Shown: positions 10,829-20,479 of the stretch, piece after piece
Numbering within the stretch: the stretch's first letter is position 1
Layout: each line of letters starts with the position of its first letter
Source: Tetrastigma voinierianum
Lineage: Eukaryota; Streptophyta; Magnoliopsida; Vitales; Vitaceae
Assembly: GCA_016808115.1 (NCBI GenBank)
Contig: JAEQBH010004555.1
Location: forward strand, 80,636-144,635
Direction: 5' to 3'
Length of the DNA: 64,000 nucleotides
Notes under the pieces: generated by a model
Told to the model about the DNA's origin: nothing
Databases searched by the model: none
The model's input: the letters and a program-made list of their open reading frames with translations, nothing else
Program-made: the position numbers and the translations under genes

Positions 10829-13213
10829 TGATGAGCTTAAAAGTCATCTATTTTTAGTCCATTTTTCTGTTTGATTTTAATGTAAAAAGGAATAATTAAG
10901 ATGCAGAAATATGAAGGAAACTCACCAAATTTGTTTATTCAGAGTATAAAAGAAAGAAAGAAAATGGTGGAAAAATCGGCAAATGAACAGATAAAAAAAT
11001 GCAAGAAGTGTTTGAGGCGGGAATGGAAACAAATAGTTGATTCATTAGTACTGGGTTTCAGTCTCATGTACCGAGTCGAGATTATGGTATGACATCGGGA
11101 TAAGTGAAGGAAATAAGCAGAGTATGACGAGGAATCACGAGATAAGCGTGAGGATTAACGGAAGCTGAGATGATCGCCAGCGGCGGCATCGTGATGTCGC
11201 GTGAGGTTGATCATCATGACTCGGGATGGAGAGTCGCGACAAGAGAATCGCCTTGAAGCTATAGCGGAGGTTTGGAATAATGAAGGCGAGTTAAGCGGAA
11301 GGTGTTGTCGCGTGAGGAAGGGCGGAAGTCGCGACAGAGCGCCCGGTGAAGCCTCAGACATAAAATGATGTCATGACAAAAAGATTGAGAATTAGCGACA
11401 TCGCGGAGCGATCGAGTTGAAATTGAAGGACAGCGGTGATGTCAGCGACAAGATATCGATGTGGCGACATCGGGAAAATTCGATGAAACACCGCAAAGGC
11501 ATAAAGTGATGTCCGCGACAAGGGATCGATGTCGCGACGCCGAAGATATCGATTGAAAGGCTGCTTTGAGACTTACGCGTTGATGTAAAGCGTGAATCGA
11601 TGTCGCGGTACTGGATGATGTAGCGACAAGGGAAGTTGAGTCGCGACTTGAAGCGATAACTTGGGCGATCAACACAGAAATCCTGGCCAAAATGCATTGG
11701 GATTAGAAATTTGTGAAAAACCTATAAATGCGAAGCTACCCCGAGAGGCGGCTGGCGGTGACACGAGGCGAGAATGCGGGTAGGCGGCGGCTCATTTCTT
11801 TATTTTCCTTTTAGTTTTCTTTTCTTTTCTTTTCTTTTCTTCCAATGTTGATAGTTAGAGATTAGATTAGATTCTCGTTCTAGTTTCGTTTTCTTTTAAG
11901 AATTGGGATGTTATCGTTTTTTGGCTTGAAGGCTGAATCACGAGAATTCTATTCTTTTCAAATTACTACGGAATGTTTGAAGTTCGGACAAATTTACAGG
12001 TCGACTCTTGGGTTCCAGTGCGATTATTCTTATGATCGGAGGAATCTTTGTAGCGTGTAATTGATAATTAGGAATCCGGCTTCCATTAGTGAATGCTATA
12101 GTGAAATTATCTTTCTGCTAGTGAACGACATGAATTCCAGTTTATGAATTTACTTCTGGTTTTGGGTTTAATGTTTTGGATCTGAATATCAGTTTCTTAT
12201 ACCCGTTTAAGATTTGTTTCCGTGCTCTACGATTTCAAAGAGTTCTCGGGTGACCTGGAGAAGACATTCACGAGAGTTATGAACATTTCTTTGAAGGTAT
12301 ATTAACCTGTAATGAGATCTATTGAGCTTTAATAGTTTACTTGGATAAATCCTCTTCTCACTTGAAATCAAGAGCAGTTGAGCGAGTTCTTATCAGATTT
12401 AAACAAGCAAAGTTCACCTCAATTCGGATAGTGAGGTAATCCGTGTTATTTGAGGATCTAATCCAAAGGAGAGGTGATCTATTCTAATTTCGAGGAAGAG
12501 TAACCTGAAGTTGTATATCCTTGCTTGTGGAGAAGTAACTTGGGAGCTAAGGTTCTGGAGTCCATAAAATGGGTATGATATTGCGAGAAAAATACCAGTT
12601 AAGGAAATCCCTTTTTAAAGTGATTATCTCATTCCACATTGTCTTGAAAAGTCGGGAAAATTAGATATTGATGTAGAGTGTGGAGAGATCGAACTTTCTT
12701 GCTAAACGCCTTGGAATGATTTTAAAACTGAAATATTCAAAGTTTTATCGGTATTAACTACGAGGAATTGGTACTTCACTATAGCGTTATACTTGATCTA
12801 TTGTCCTCTGAAGATATTATTAGTGTCCATTTATTTTCTTAACTATTCTTTATTCTTTATTCTTTATATTCCAGTTTATTTGATTGTTCATTTGTTTCTT
12901 TCGTTCTAGTATAATTTCCGGCTTCTTAGTACGGACCCCAATCTCGCATGGTCGAATGGTACGGGCTTGAGTAGTCGAGAATTAGTTGATTTAAAATTCT
13001 TGAGATCTCTATGGGATCGATGTCACGGACTTATATCCATTTTATTACTTGTCGGCACATTGCGTTGAGTATATCGGGCCAAAACCAAGAGTGAAAATGA
13101 TTAACTCTAGGAGATTTTTTGGTCTCAACAAGTTTTATGGTGCGGTTAGGGTTAGACAATAGTCGCTGGTAGTGTGCACTTCAGATTTGTATATGTGTTT
13201 TGGTCGGTCAACA
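10829..13213 (+). mobile_element. Athila-type solo LTR inserted in Tat element 1
   Basis: A 2385-bp segment starting TGATGAGCTT and ending GGTCGGTCAACA, flanked by a 5-bp duplication CAAGG at 10824-10828 and 13214-13218. There is no internal coding region, so it is a solo LTR left by recombination between two LTRs. It contains a cluster of TCGCGA-type motifs (11150-11700), a pyrimidine run with TTTTC repeats near 11800-11840, and an 84-bp tail with a primer-binding-like site. The duplication places the true end 83 bp beyond the first AACA motif (13127-13130). Confidence 0.85.
13131..13213 (+). repeat. PBS-containing tail inside the solo LTR
   Basis: This tail aligns with the tandem unit at 1380-1632: AACAAG, a degenerate site (tatggtgcggttaggg against tggcgccgttgccgggg), ttagacaatagtc, and a TTTGGTC-AACA end. 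It lies within the segment bounded by the CAAGG duplications, so a sequence that should lie outside the LTR is part of it. Confidence 0.75.
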
Positions 13214-14345
13214 CAAGGGTGTCCTCTCGATCAAAGGGATTGTACTCCCAATGACGACCAATAACAAAGTACTTTCCTTCAAAACTTGTGAGGAAGGTCG
13301 AAATGATCAACTTAGCGCTGGAGCGCTTGGAGATATAAAGAGCGCCCGTTATTTTCAGCGCATTGAAAAGGAGTCTAAAAGTAGGGGCATCTTTTGGGAA
13401 CACCCAAGCCTTGTCCCTAAAAATGATTAACTTAGGAACACCCCGAAGTTGGGAAAGGCGAGGAAAGGGCAAACATTGAAATCTTTACTTGGGATGCTTT
13501 TTATAAAGGATGTAAAGAGACGGAGGCCGTTCTCGAATGCCACCTCGCCAAAAGCACCATTTTAGGCACTTCAACAAGCGTGAGTGGTCCAGTACATCGG
13601 GGCGCAAACTGGACTAGCGGGGGCCCACATCACCCAGAACCGTAAAAGATCTTACCATACGAGGTTCAATTTGAGATCTGACCTCGGTACGTTACAGTCA
13701 TGACCTGAGTACTCGAGCCACTAGGGAGCCAAATTTCGTTAAGTTTGCCCTTATCAAAGGGAAAGGGCGTTCCCAGGGCAGCCGGTAAACACCTGACCCA
13801 ATTATCCTTACCCCATCGGTCAGGCCCTAAACTAGAGCCTCGCGGGTTACTCCTATGCGCGAGACGGAGGAGCGACAAGAGGACCCATGGAGGTATACGG
13901 GGTTAAGCAAGAAGAAAGAGAAATCAAAGGGAAATCCCGAGCCCCAAACTAGGCACGCCTAGAATCAGCCAAACTTCGAAACAAAAGGACGGAGGAGAAG
14001 AAGAGAGCGTGCGAGACTAGAAAGCAGGCGGACCTGGCTAATTAGGATATCGGGGACCACCAGAAAGCGGAGTCCTGAACATAGTCGAACCAAATAAAAC
14101 CCCGGGAAAAAGGAAGCTTGCGATTTGGCAAAATGAAAAAAGCGAAACGGGGGAACAAAGTGCAAATGGTCGGGGCGTTTAAGGAGCCAAGAGCCACGGC
14201 CGAAATAACCACCGGAAATCGAGCGATCACCATCCACACAGCAGTGGGACGCGCCAAAGCCTAATCAAACCTTCTGGTATGTGGTGTCGCTGAAAATCAA
14301 AGTGATACCAGCCCTTGCCTGCGCCATCGTAGTCAAGTTTGAGCG

Positions 14346-14979
14346 CGATAGGGTTTGAAATAACATTCAGGCGTGGAGCTAGACCTAAGCCCAAACTTCG
14401 GTATTAAATGGGCAAATACTTAATAGGTATGGGTATCCTCAAAGCAAGCACAAAATGAGAACTGAAACTCGTCCCTTTAAAGGGCGCATTTGAGGAATCA
14501 GTGTTAGGGAAAACACTCCAATCTCCACCAATCAGGAAAGTAGATCTTTTGATTATCACCCCTCAATTATCCCTTATTAATCGGTTCTGATAAGGAAGAA
14601 AATCTCCTATCAAAGTGAGAGAAATATTGTATCAGTTCAAGATTAGGAAACATACTATTCGGTGTCGTCATCCATTTAGAAACATATGTTGATTATCATA
14701 GTCAATTGGGAAATTTGTAAAGTCATCCATTATAAATAGCGGTAGCCCCATGAGTAAGAAGATGCGCGAGACATATGCACAATACTTCATTCCCTAAGCA
14801 GTTGATCTTCTCTTTCGCTAGAAAGAATTGACTTAGGCATCGGAGAGGCAATGGGCGAGCCCCCGCCGATCCTTTTTTATTTCTTGTTTTACGGAGGTCC
14901 AGCGCCCCAAGCCCCATTGGGCCAGGCCCGGCAAATTAGGCCACGCTCTGGCCAGGTTCCGGTTGAAAAAGCATCATCA
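14346..14979 (+). repeat. 3' LTR of Tat element 1
   Basis: This is the partner of 3037-3645. It starts CGATAGGGTTT (first base changed from T) and ends GCATCATCA, followed by the target duplication AAGAT. TATAAATA lies at 14731-14738. Many differences and small indels from the 5' LTR point to an old insertion. Confidence 0.9.
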
Positions 14980-14984
14980 AAGAT

Positions 14985-15537
14985 GATAAGTATTAAAATA
15001 ATATGGTTAAAAGGATTCATACACTTTTAATGTTATAAATATCTATTTGAATCTTAAATAATAAATTTTATTTACTTTAACAAATAAGCAAAGTGTTACC
15101 AAGTTTATATGTTATCTTTGCAAATTTAAGCTTAATTTATCAATAAATCGTGGCTTGATAAGAATATTTAAAATTTTTTAATTATTTATATATTTAATTT
15201 TTAATAAATCTAAAATATATATTTTAATTATCATAATTCAATATTTACAAGTCGAACTAGTAACCATAACTCAATAACATTTCAATTAATGATGAATTAA
15301 TTAAGTGAAACATGGTTTTGACTTTTATATCGAATTGCCAGGATACGCGTGGCGGCCAGCAGATGTATACCATTCGCTTCCTATTTATATGGATAAAGGG
15401 CTTCGACTGTGGTCGATGATGGGATATCATGTCATGACACAACTTCTGTGATGTTGAACTAGTAAATGCTGATTTTTAGCACGTGACTACTAGTTTTATG
15501 TAGTAATTTTCTTTTAACTCTTATTCTTTTTTAGACT
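14985..15537. other. AT-rich host interval between two Tat elements
   Basis: About 250 bp of very AT-rich sequence (15000-15260), then more mixed sequence. No gene or LTR was recognised. A 3' LTR for the minus-strand Tat element would be expected here, but nothing resembles 23580-24185, so that element is truncated. Confidence 0.4.
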
Positions 15538-16274
15538 GTGACGGCCATTCGGAATATGGCTCATCAGCACCAAGAGTTTTAGTCCTTCTAGATAACGTCG
15601 AGAAGCTGCGGCTTTATGCCCAATCGGTCGCTTCGCATCATCGGACTTTGAACGCTTCTCTAGCCAAGGCGGAATCTTCGAAAAATCATTGGGAGAGAGA
15701 AACCAAAGATGGCATGGCAAGGGTTATCCGGGCAGAGAAAGAAAGAGACAAGGCTAAGCAAGAAGACAAGGTGGCCCAGTTAGTGGCTACGACAAAAAGA
15801 GATGCCAAAGCTAGGGTAGAAGTTGATTTGACTAAGGCCCTAAATTCTTTGGCAACTGCGGAGGAAGGCGGGCATAGGACAAAAGCAGAGATCACCCGCT
15901 TAGAGACTGAGCTTGCTTGCGTAGAGGCTGAGTGAACATCTCTTTTGCTGGAGCTCAAGGTGTTCAAAGGTGAGGTGTATTCTCTTCATGCCCGAGTAGG
16001 CAAGGATAGGGAAGACATGGTGAAAGACTACCAGGGATCTCTGGAGCTCATCTTTGCTTATGGCTATGGGTGTTGTGCGTTTAAGAACAACATCTACGGG
16101 GACCGACTAGAGATCTCGAATGGCATGCCTGACTCTGCCAACCCACTTCCTCCAAAATTTTTTGTCAACCCAAGGTGCCCCTTGGCCCCAGCAGCCGTCG
16201 AGGCCAAAGAAGTAGAAGTAGATCAAGGCGGGGCGGTTGAAGAATCGGAGGGCGTTGTTGTCCCCAAGGAATAA
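15538..16274 (+). pseudogene. Coiled-coil aORF of Tat element 2 (antisense to its pol), N-terminus missing
   Basis: The + frame runs from about 15540 to the stop at 16274, with one in-frame TGA near 15932. Residues up to about 130 are Lys/Glu/Ala-rich with heptad-like spacing (VIRAEKERDKAKQEDKVAQL), predicting a coiled coil. The C-terminal part (DYQGSLELIFAYGYGCCAFK, then NPLPPKFFVNPRCP) has the conserved end I associate with Tat extra ORFs. Better kept than pol. The N-terminal domain is absent; the AG at 15531-15532 after a pyrimidine tract could be a splice acceptor. Function unknown. Confidence 0.7.
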
Positions 16275-16689
16275 GGCATATGTTAGTTTCGGCTATTTTG
16301 GGAAAATATTTCAAGTGGCGTTGTTTGGCCATTAATACATATATACTTTATTTGTAATCTCTAGCGACACTTGGCATATTATAATGAGATTTGAAAATGT
16401 CAGCAAGGCATGAGCCATGTTTGTAAAAAATTCTAGTAGGACAACAACCATATCTAGAGAATGCCAACCGGACACCAATCGTATCTGAACTTTTAGATGA
16501 TAGTTGAACCTTATTTGTCTCTAGACTTTTAAGTATATGGGACAATAACGTGCGGTCTTTTATAAAGAAGTAATTGTAGGTTTTAAGAGGAAATGTGTAA
16601 AGGATAATCTTTTATTGATGATAATTTCCTCAAATAATACACTACTGATTTTAATTCTTAAGGTGCATGACATTCCACATTAAGAATAA

Positions 16690-17850
16690 TAGTTACGCGC
16701 TGGCCTACTCGTAGCGTAAGAATCGGGCATCACTACTCGAACCGCCCCATGTATGGTTTTTCCCGGGTTGAATTTGTAACTTCACAATCCACTAGGTTAG
16801 CCGTTTTCAAAAACCCTTCTTAGGACTAATTCCCTAGCTTTGAATGTACGCATCTTTATACGCTGGTTGTGCAAGCTTGCTAACCTCTGCTGGTATGATG
16901 CTATGCGTACAGCTGCCGCTTCTGAAGTTCGTAAGTCGTGTCCAGATCTTTGATTATGGCTTCAGTGTTTTCTTCCTCAGGAATTTCCTTTCAAATGGTG
17001 GGCATCCCGATTTTTGTGGGGATGATAGCCTCTATCCCGTATGTGAGGGCGAATCGTGATTCCCCCGTCGGCTTCTGGCTGGTTGTCTTATAGGCCCATA
17101 ACACTCCTGGTAGCTCTTCTACCCACTTTCCTTTGGTTAAATGTAGGCATTTTATCAAAGCTGACAGGAGTGTTTTGTTGGGCTACCTACTGCTGACACA
17201 CGTTGGCACTGCGAAATCTTTAACGGGGTGGAGTATAGGCTTTTGATTTTCAATTAGCTACAGAAGTTCCTTTATACCTGGCTATCGAGGCTGCGGCCCG
17301 TTGTCTAGATTCTGATTGATTGGGGTGATACGAGACATACACCTGATATTTTTCCATAAAAAACTGAATGACTTCTTTGTCTTTGATGGATGCAAAGGCT
17401 TCGGCCTTTATCCATTTGTTGAAGTAGTCGGTGGCAACTAGCAACAACTTCTTCTAGGTCGGGGTAATAGATAATGGCCCAACTATGTCGATACCCTAAT
17501 GAACGAAGGGCCAAGGGCTTGTTATGATTGTTAAATCTTGGGCCACGTGGGTTTGAGGCGGGGCACAATCGTTAGCGGCGATCCACGCTTTAACATGAGG
17601 CGACGACATCCACCCGCATGTTCGGCCAATAGTAGCCTTGGGTATGATCTCTATGTGCCAACGTCCTGGCACTTTGATGATTTCCACATATCCCATCGTG
17701 GAGTTTTACCAATATATATAGTCCTTGTTATTGAGTGAGGCATTTAAGATAGGGTCCGCCTAGGGACCGTTTATACAATTGATCGTTAATGAGGAGGAAG
17801 CCCAGAAATTTGTCTGAGCTTAGATCTTGTGAAGCCCCATTTCGGTTATC
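16690..17850 (-). pseudogene. Integrase relic of Tat element 2
   Basis: On the minus strand, LLVATDYFNKWIKAEAFASI (about 17445-17390) carries the first catalytic aspartate region of a Tat integrase. Downstream come LPGVLWAYKTTSQKPTGE, then FALTYGIEAIIPTKIGMPTI (17060-17000), and a decayed C-terminal module ending about 16690. The core between 17390 and 17130 is shortened and out of frame, including the region of the last catalytic residues. Confidence 0.82.
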
Positions 17851-18740
17851 AGCGTTCCGAACCCAAATAGCGGGCTGCTAGAGTCATTTAAGAAGGATCC
17901 GTTTCATCTATTTCATTCACCTTGTTGGTAGTAATCGACGATTCTGGCTGATAGTATACGGGGATGAGTACTATTTCCTTTATCGGTAGGGACGCAGCTA
18001 CGACAGCCAAAGCATCTGCCTTTTCATTAGAGCTTCTCAGGACATGCTCCAACCACCAAGCCATAAAACTTCCCAACCGTAGGTTGATTAGACTCACATA
18101 CTTGGTCATACGTTGGTCTCTTATTTCATATTCTCCGTTTACCTGCCTTAACACTAATTGAGAGTCACTTCTTATGATGATCTTTTTCTGAGGACACGGA
18201 GATTACGAGATTGAGCCTGGCTATGATTGCTCATATTCAACTTCGTTGTTAGAATCAGGAAAATTCAAACATATGGTGTTCTCTATGACTTCTCCTATTA
18301 GGGCTTTAAGTTGCAGCCCCAGGCTGGCTCCCGTGTGGCATGAAGCGCCATCCACATTTAGAGTCCACCAACCGGAGTTGTCTGGTTCCATTTCTTGTTA
18401 AGGAATTACTGGTAAGAAGTCATCCAGTACATGTCCTTTCAATGCCAGACGAAGTTTAAATTGAATGTCGAACTCACTTAATTCAATTTCCCACCGAGCC
18501 ATTCGCCCTGATAGGTCAGGCGTATGTATAGTGGTTCTTAAAGGAAGGTTGGTGAGTATAGTAATAGGGTGCGCCTGGAAGTAGGGGCGGAGTTTTTTGG
18601 CTGCTACCTTGAGGGCCAATGTCGCTTGCTCGATACAGGTATATAGGCTTTCTGCCTCGGATAGGGACTTGCTTATAAAGAATATGGGCTTCTGCTGCCT
18701 GTGCTCGTCTTCTTTGAATAAAGTTGCACATATTGAAACA
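17850..18740 (-). pseudogene. RNase H / second RNase H relics of Tat element 2
   Basis: The minus frame 18619-18398 reads ALKVAAKKLRPYFQAHPITI and then MARWEIELSEFDIQF, the conserved end of gypsy RNase H and start of the tether. Further on, WWTLNVDGAS (about 18370-18345) and SNNEVEYE (18260-18237) are the D and E regions of the archaeal-type RNase H. The segment 18154-17888 (SSNEKADALAVVAASLP) holds its final conserved D. Frames change several times. Confidence 0.82.
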
Positions 18741-18779
18741 TTAGAAACAACTATGTAAAGATAGAGCGTTTCACCTGTC

Positions 18780-19800
18780 TCGGGGCTAGCCAGAATTGGC
18801 GGTTCGGTGAGATACTGCTTGATTGCTATAAGGGCCTAGTCGCATTCTTTATCCAAGCTAGTTTTCTTGGCCCCTTTCAGAGTGGTAAAAAATGGCTTCA
18901 ATCGGTCTATAAAACGAGAGATGAATCGCCTGGTACACTTGACCGACCCGATCGGTTGTTGAACTCGGCTACGGTGGTAGGGTGCGAGATTCTATAATGG
19001 CCTTGAGTTGAATAGGATTGACCTCAATCCCCCTCTGTGTCACTATGAAGCCCAGGAATTTGAGACAACTCCCGAGGCACACTTTAGGGTTGGGTTTCAT
19101 GCAGGCCGTGTGCAATGACTCAAAAGTTTTCTATAGGTGCTTTCTATGATCGGGGCATTCTTTGGTCTTAACAAGCATATCGTCAATATAGACTTCCATT
19201 GTCCTACCAATCAATGGCCGAAATATCTTAGTCACCAGTCTTTATTAGGTCGCCCCGGCGTTCTTCAAACTAAAGGGCATCACGTTATAGCAGTATAGCC
19301 CGTGCGGCGTAATGAAGGCCATTTTCTCTACATCAGGAGGGTGCATTGGAATCTGGTGATATCTGGAGAAGGCATCCAGAAATGACAGCATCCTATACTC
19401 GGAAGAGCATCAACGATTTGATATATTCGTGGCAGGGGGAATCTGTCTTTTGGGCATGCTTCATTGAGGTCCGTGTAGTGCACGCATAACCGCCATTTAC
19501 CGCCTTTCTTCGAGACGACTACTACATTTGCAAGCCGGCCGAGGATACTTCCTGCGATAAAACCTGCGCTCGATGGGTGTACCTTTGTTGTTTGAGGAAT
19601 AATTAGATGGCGATCTGGGTGGAAGCACCTTATCTTCTCCCTAACAGGCTTTGCTGTGGCAATAATGTTCAGTTTATGAGAGGCCAATGTTGGGTTGATC
19701 CCGGCCATGTCTGAGTGACTCCAGGCCAATACATTTGCGTTCCCCAACAATACGCGTCATAGCTGTTCTTTTTCTTCGCTGGATAACAGGGTGTTGACAT
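18780..19800 (-). pseudogene. Reverse transcriptase relic of Tat element 2
   Basis: The minus frame from 19750 reads NVLAWSHSDMAGINPTLASHKLN, then VVVVSKKGGKWRLCVHYTDL, NEACPKDRFPLP: the fingers and first palm motifs of Tat RT (the usual D of CVDYTDLN is H). The active-site box is Y-I-D-D at 19176-19190, intact at the residue level. Frameshifts at about 19390 and 19330 and stops beyond 19270 disable it. Confidence 0.87.
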
Positions 19801-20019
19801 ATGTTAATTTCTCCGGCCTGTCTAGTGTTATTGTCTCTAGAGGATCCACAACTAACATATCATTTTCTTCCGCCCTTACCTAGGCAGCGAGCTATAGTTG
19901 CTACACGGGAATGTGATCCCCAAGGGGAAGACCACATGAACCCTTTTTCTCTCTCTGTTCCCATATGGATAATTGGTAGCATTGCCATTTTACTTGACTA
20001 GGTACACCAGAAGATCGAC

Positions 20020-20340
20020 ACGCGCCTTGCGTCTTGGTTAAAATAGCCCGACCATTTGATGATATGTTGAAGGGACGACCTTCATCAAGTGCAGCCAGGC
20101 CTTGCCTACTATGAAATTGTATGGTCTCAGGTCTTCGAAAACTGAGAATAAAACCTGTTGGGTGATTGGCCCTACTTGTATAGGAAGTGTGATATCTCCC
20201 AGTGTTGTGGTTGTTGCACCATTGAAACCGGAGAGGATTCGTCCGTCCGAGTTCAACATTAGTGAGGAAAGCTTCATCACGGTTGAAGCGAGCGGATTGC
20301 AACAAATATGCGCTACCAGGATCTACCAACACCTTGTGTA
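20020..20340 (-). pseudogene. Aspartic protease relic of Tat element 2
   Basis: Two overlapping minus frames supply the domain: LVDPGSAYLLQ (from 20329), keeping the D-x-G-S active-site pattern, and SSLMLNSDGRILSGFNGATT with LGDITLPIQVGPITQQVLFS and YNFIVGKAWLHLMKVVPSTY (20275-20060). A frameshift joins them. The usual LGRPWL motif reads VGKAWL. Confidence 0.8.
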
Positions 20341-20479
20341 CATCAAAATCGTTAATACAAAGGGTGAGAACAAGTGCATCATATTAAGTGCAAGTAGTAT
20401 TTGGGTTTCTTGGGAAATGATATGAAATTTGTCTATAGAGCTTAGATCTCTTCGGCTACCACTTGTGTGGATAGCGTTT

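Larger units (their letters stand above)
9240..14250 (-). pseudogene. Antisense additional ORF (aORF) of Tat element 1
   Basis: Between integrase and the 3' LTR, fairly GC-rich segments with better open frames occur on the minus strand: 14257-13666, 13472-13219, and 10823-9240, interrupted by the solo LTR at 10829-13213. The fragment at 13472-13220 (KYFVIGRHWEYNPFD after a Lys/Ser-rich stretch) resembles the gypsy-type transposon N-terminal domain of plant aORFs, and 9620-9387 is acidic like their C-termini. Tat elements with an antisense aORF are known; calling this one an aORF is inference from position and weak similarity. Its function is unknown. Confidence 0.5.
3037..14979 (+). mobile_element. 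Tat-type Ty3/gypsy retrotransposon, complete but decayed
   Basis: Two same-orientation LTRs (3037-3645 and 14346-14979) flank gag, protease, reverse transcriptase, RNase H and integrase relics on the + strand. Flanks carry an identical 5-bp target duplication AAGAT at 3032-3036 and 14980-14984. Removing the inserted solo LTR (10829-13213 plus one TSD copy) leaves about 9.55 kb. An extra ORF lies antisense between pol and the 3' LTR, as known for some Tat elements. Every domain contains stops and frameshifts, so it cannot move autonomously. Confidence 0.92.

Noticed and set aside
11442..11697. Overlapping minus-strand ORFs rich in Ser/Arg
   Set aside because: Readings of the repeated gtcgcgac motif inside a solo LTR.
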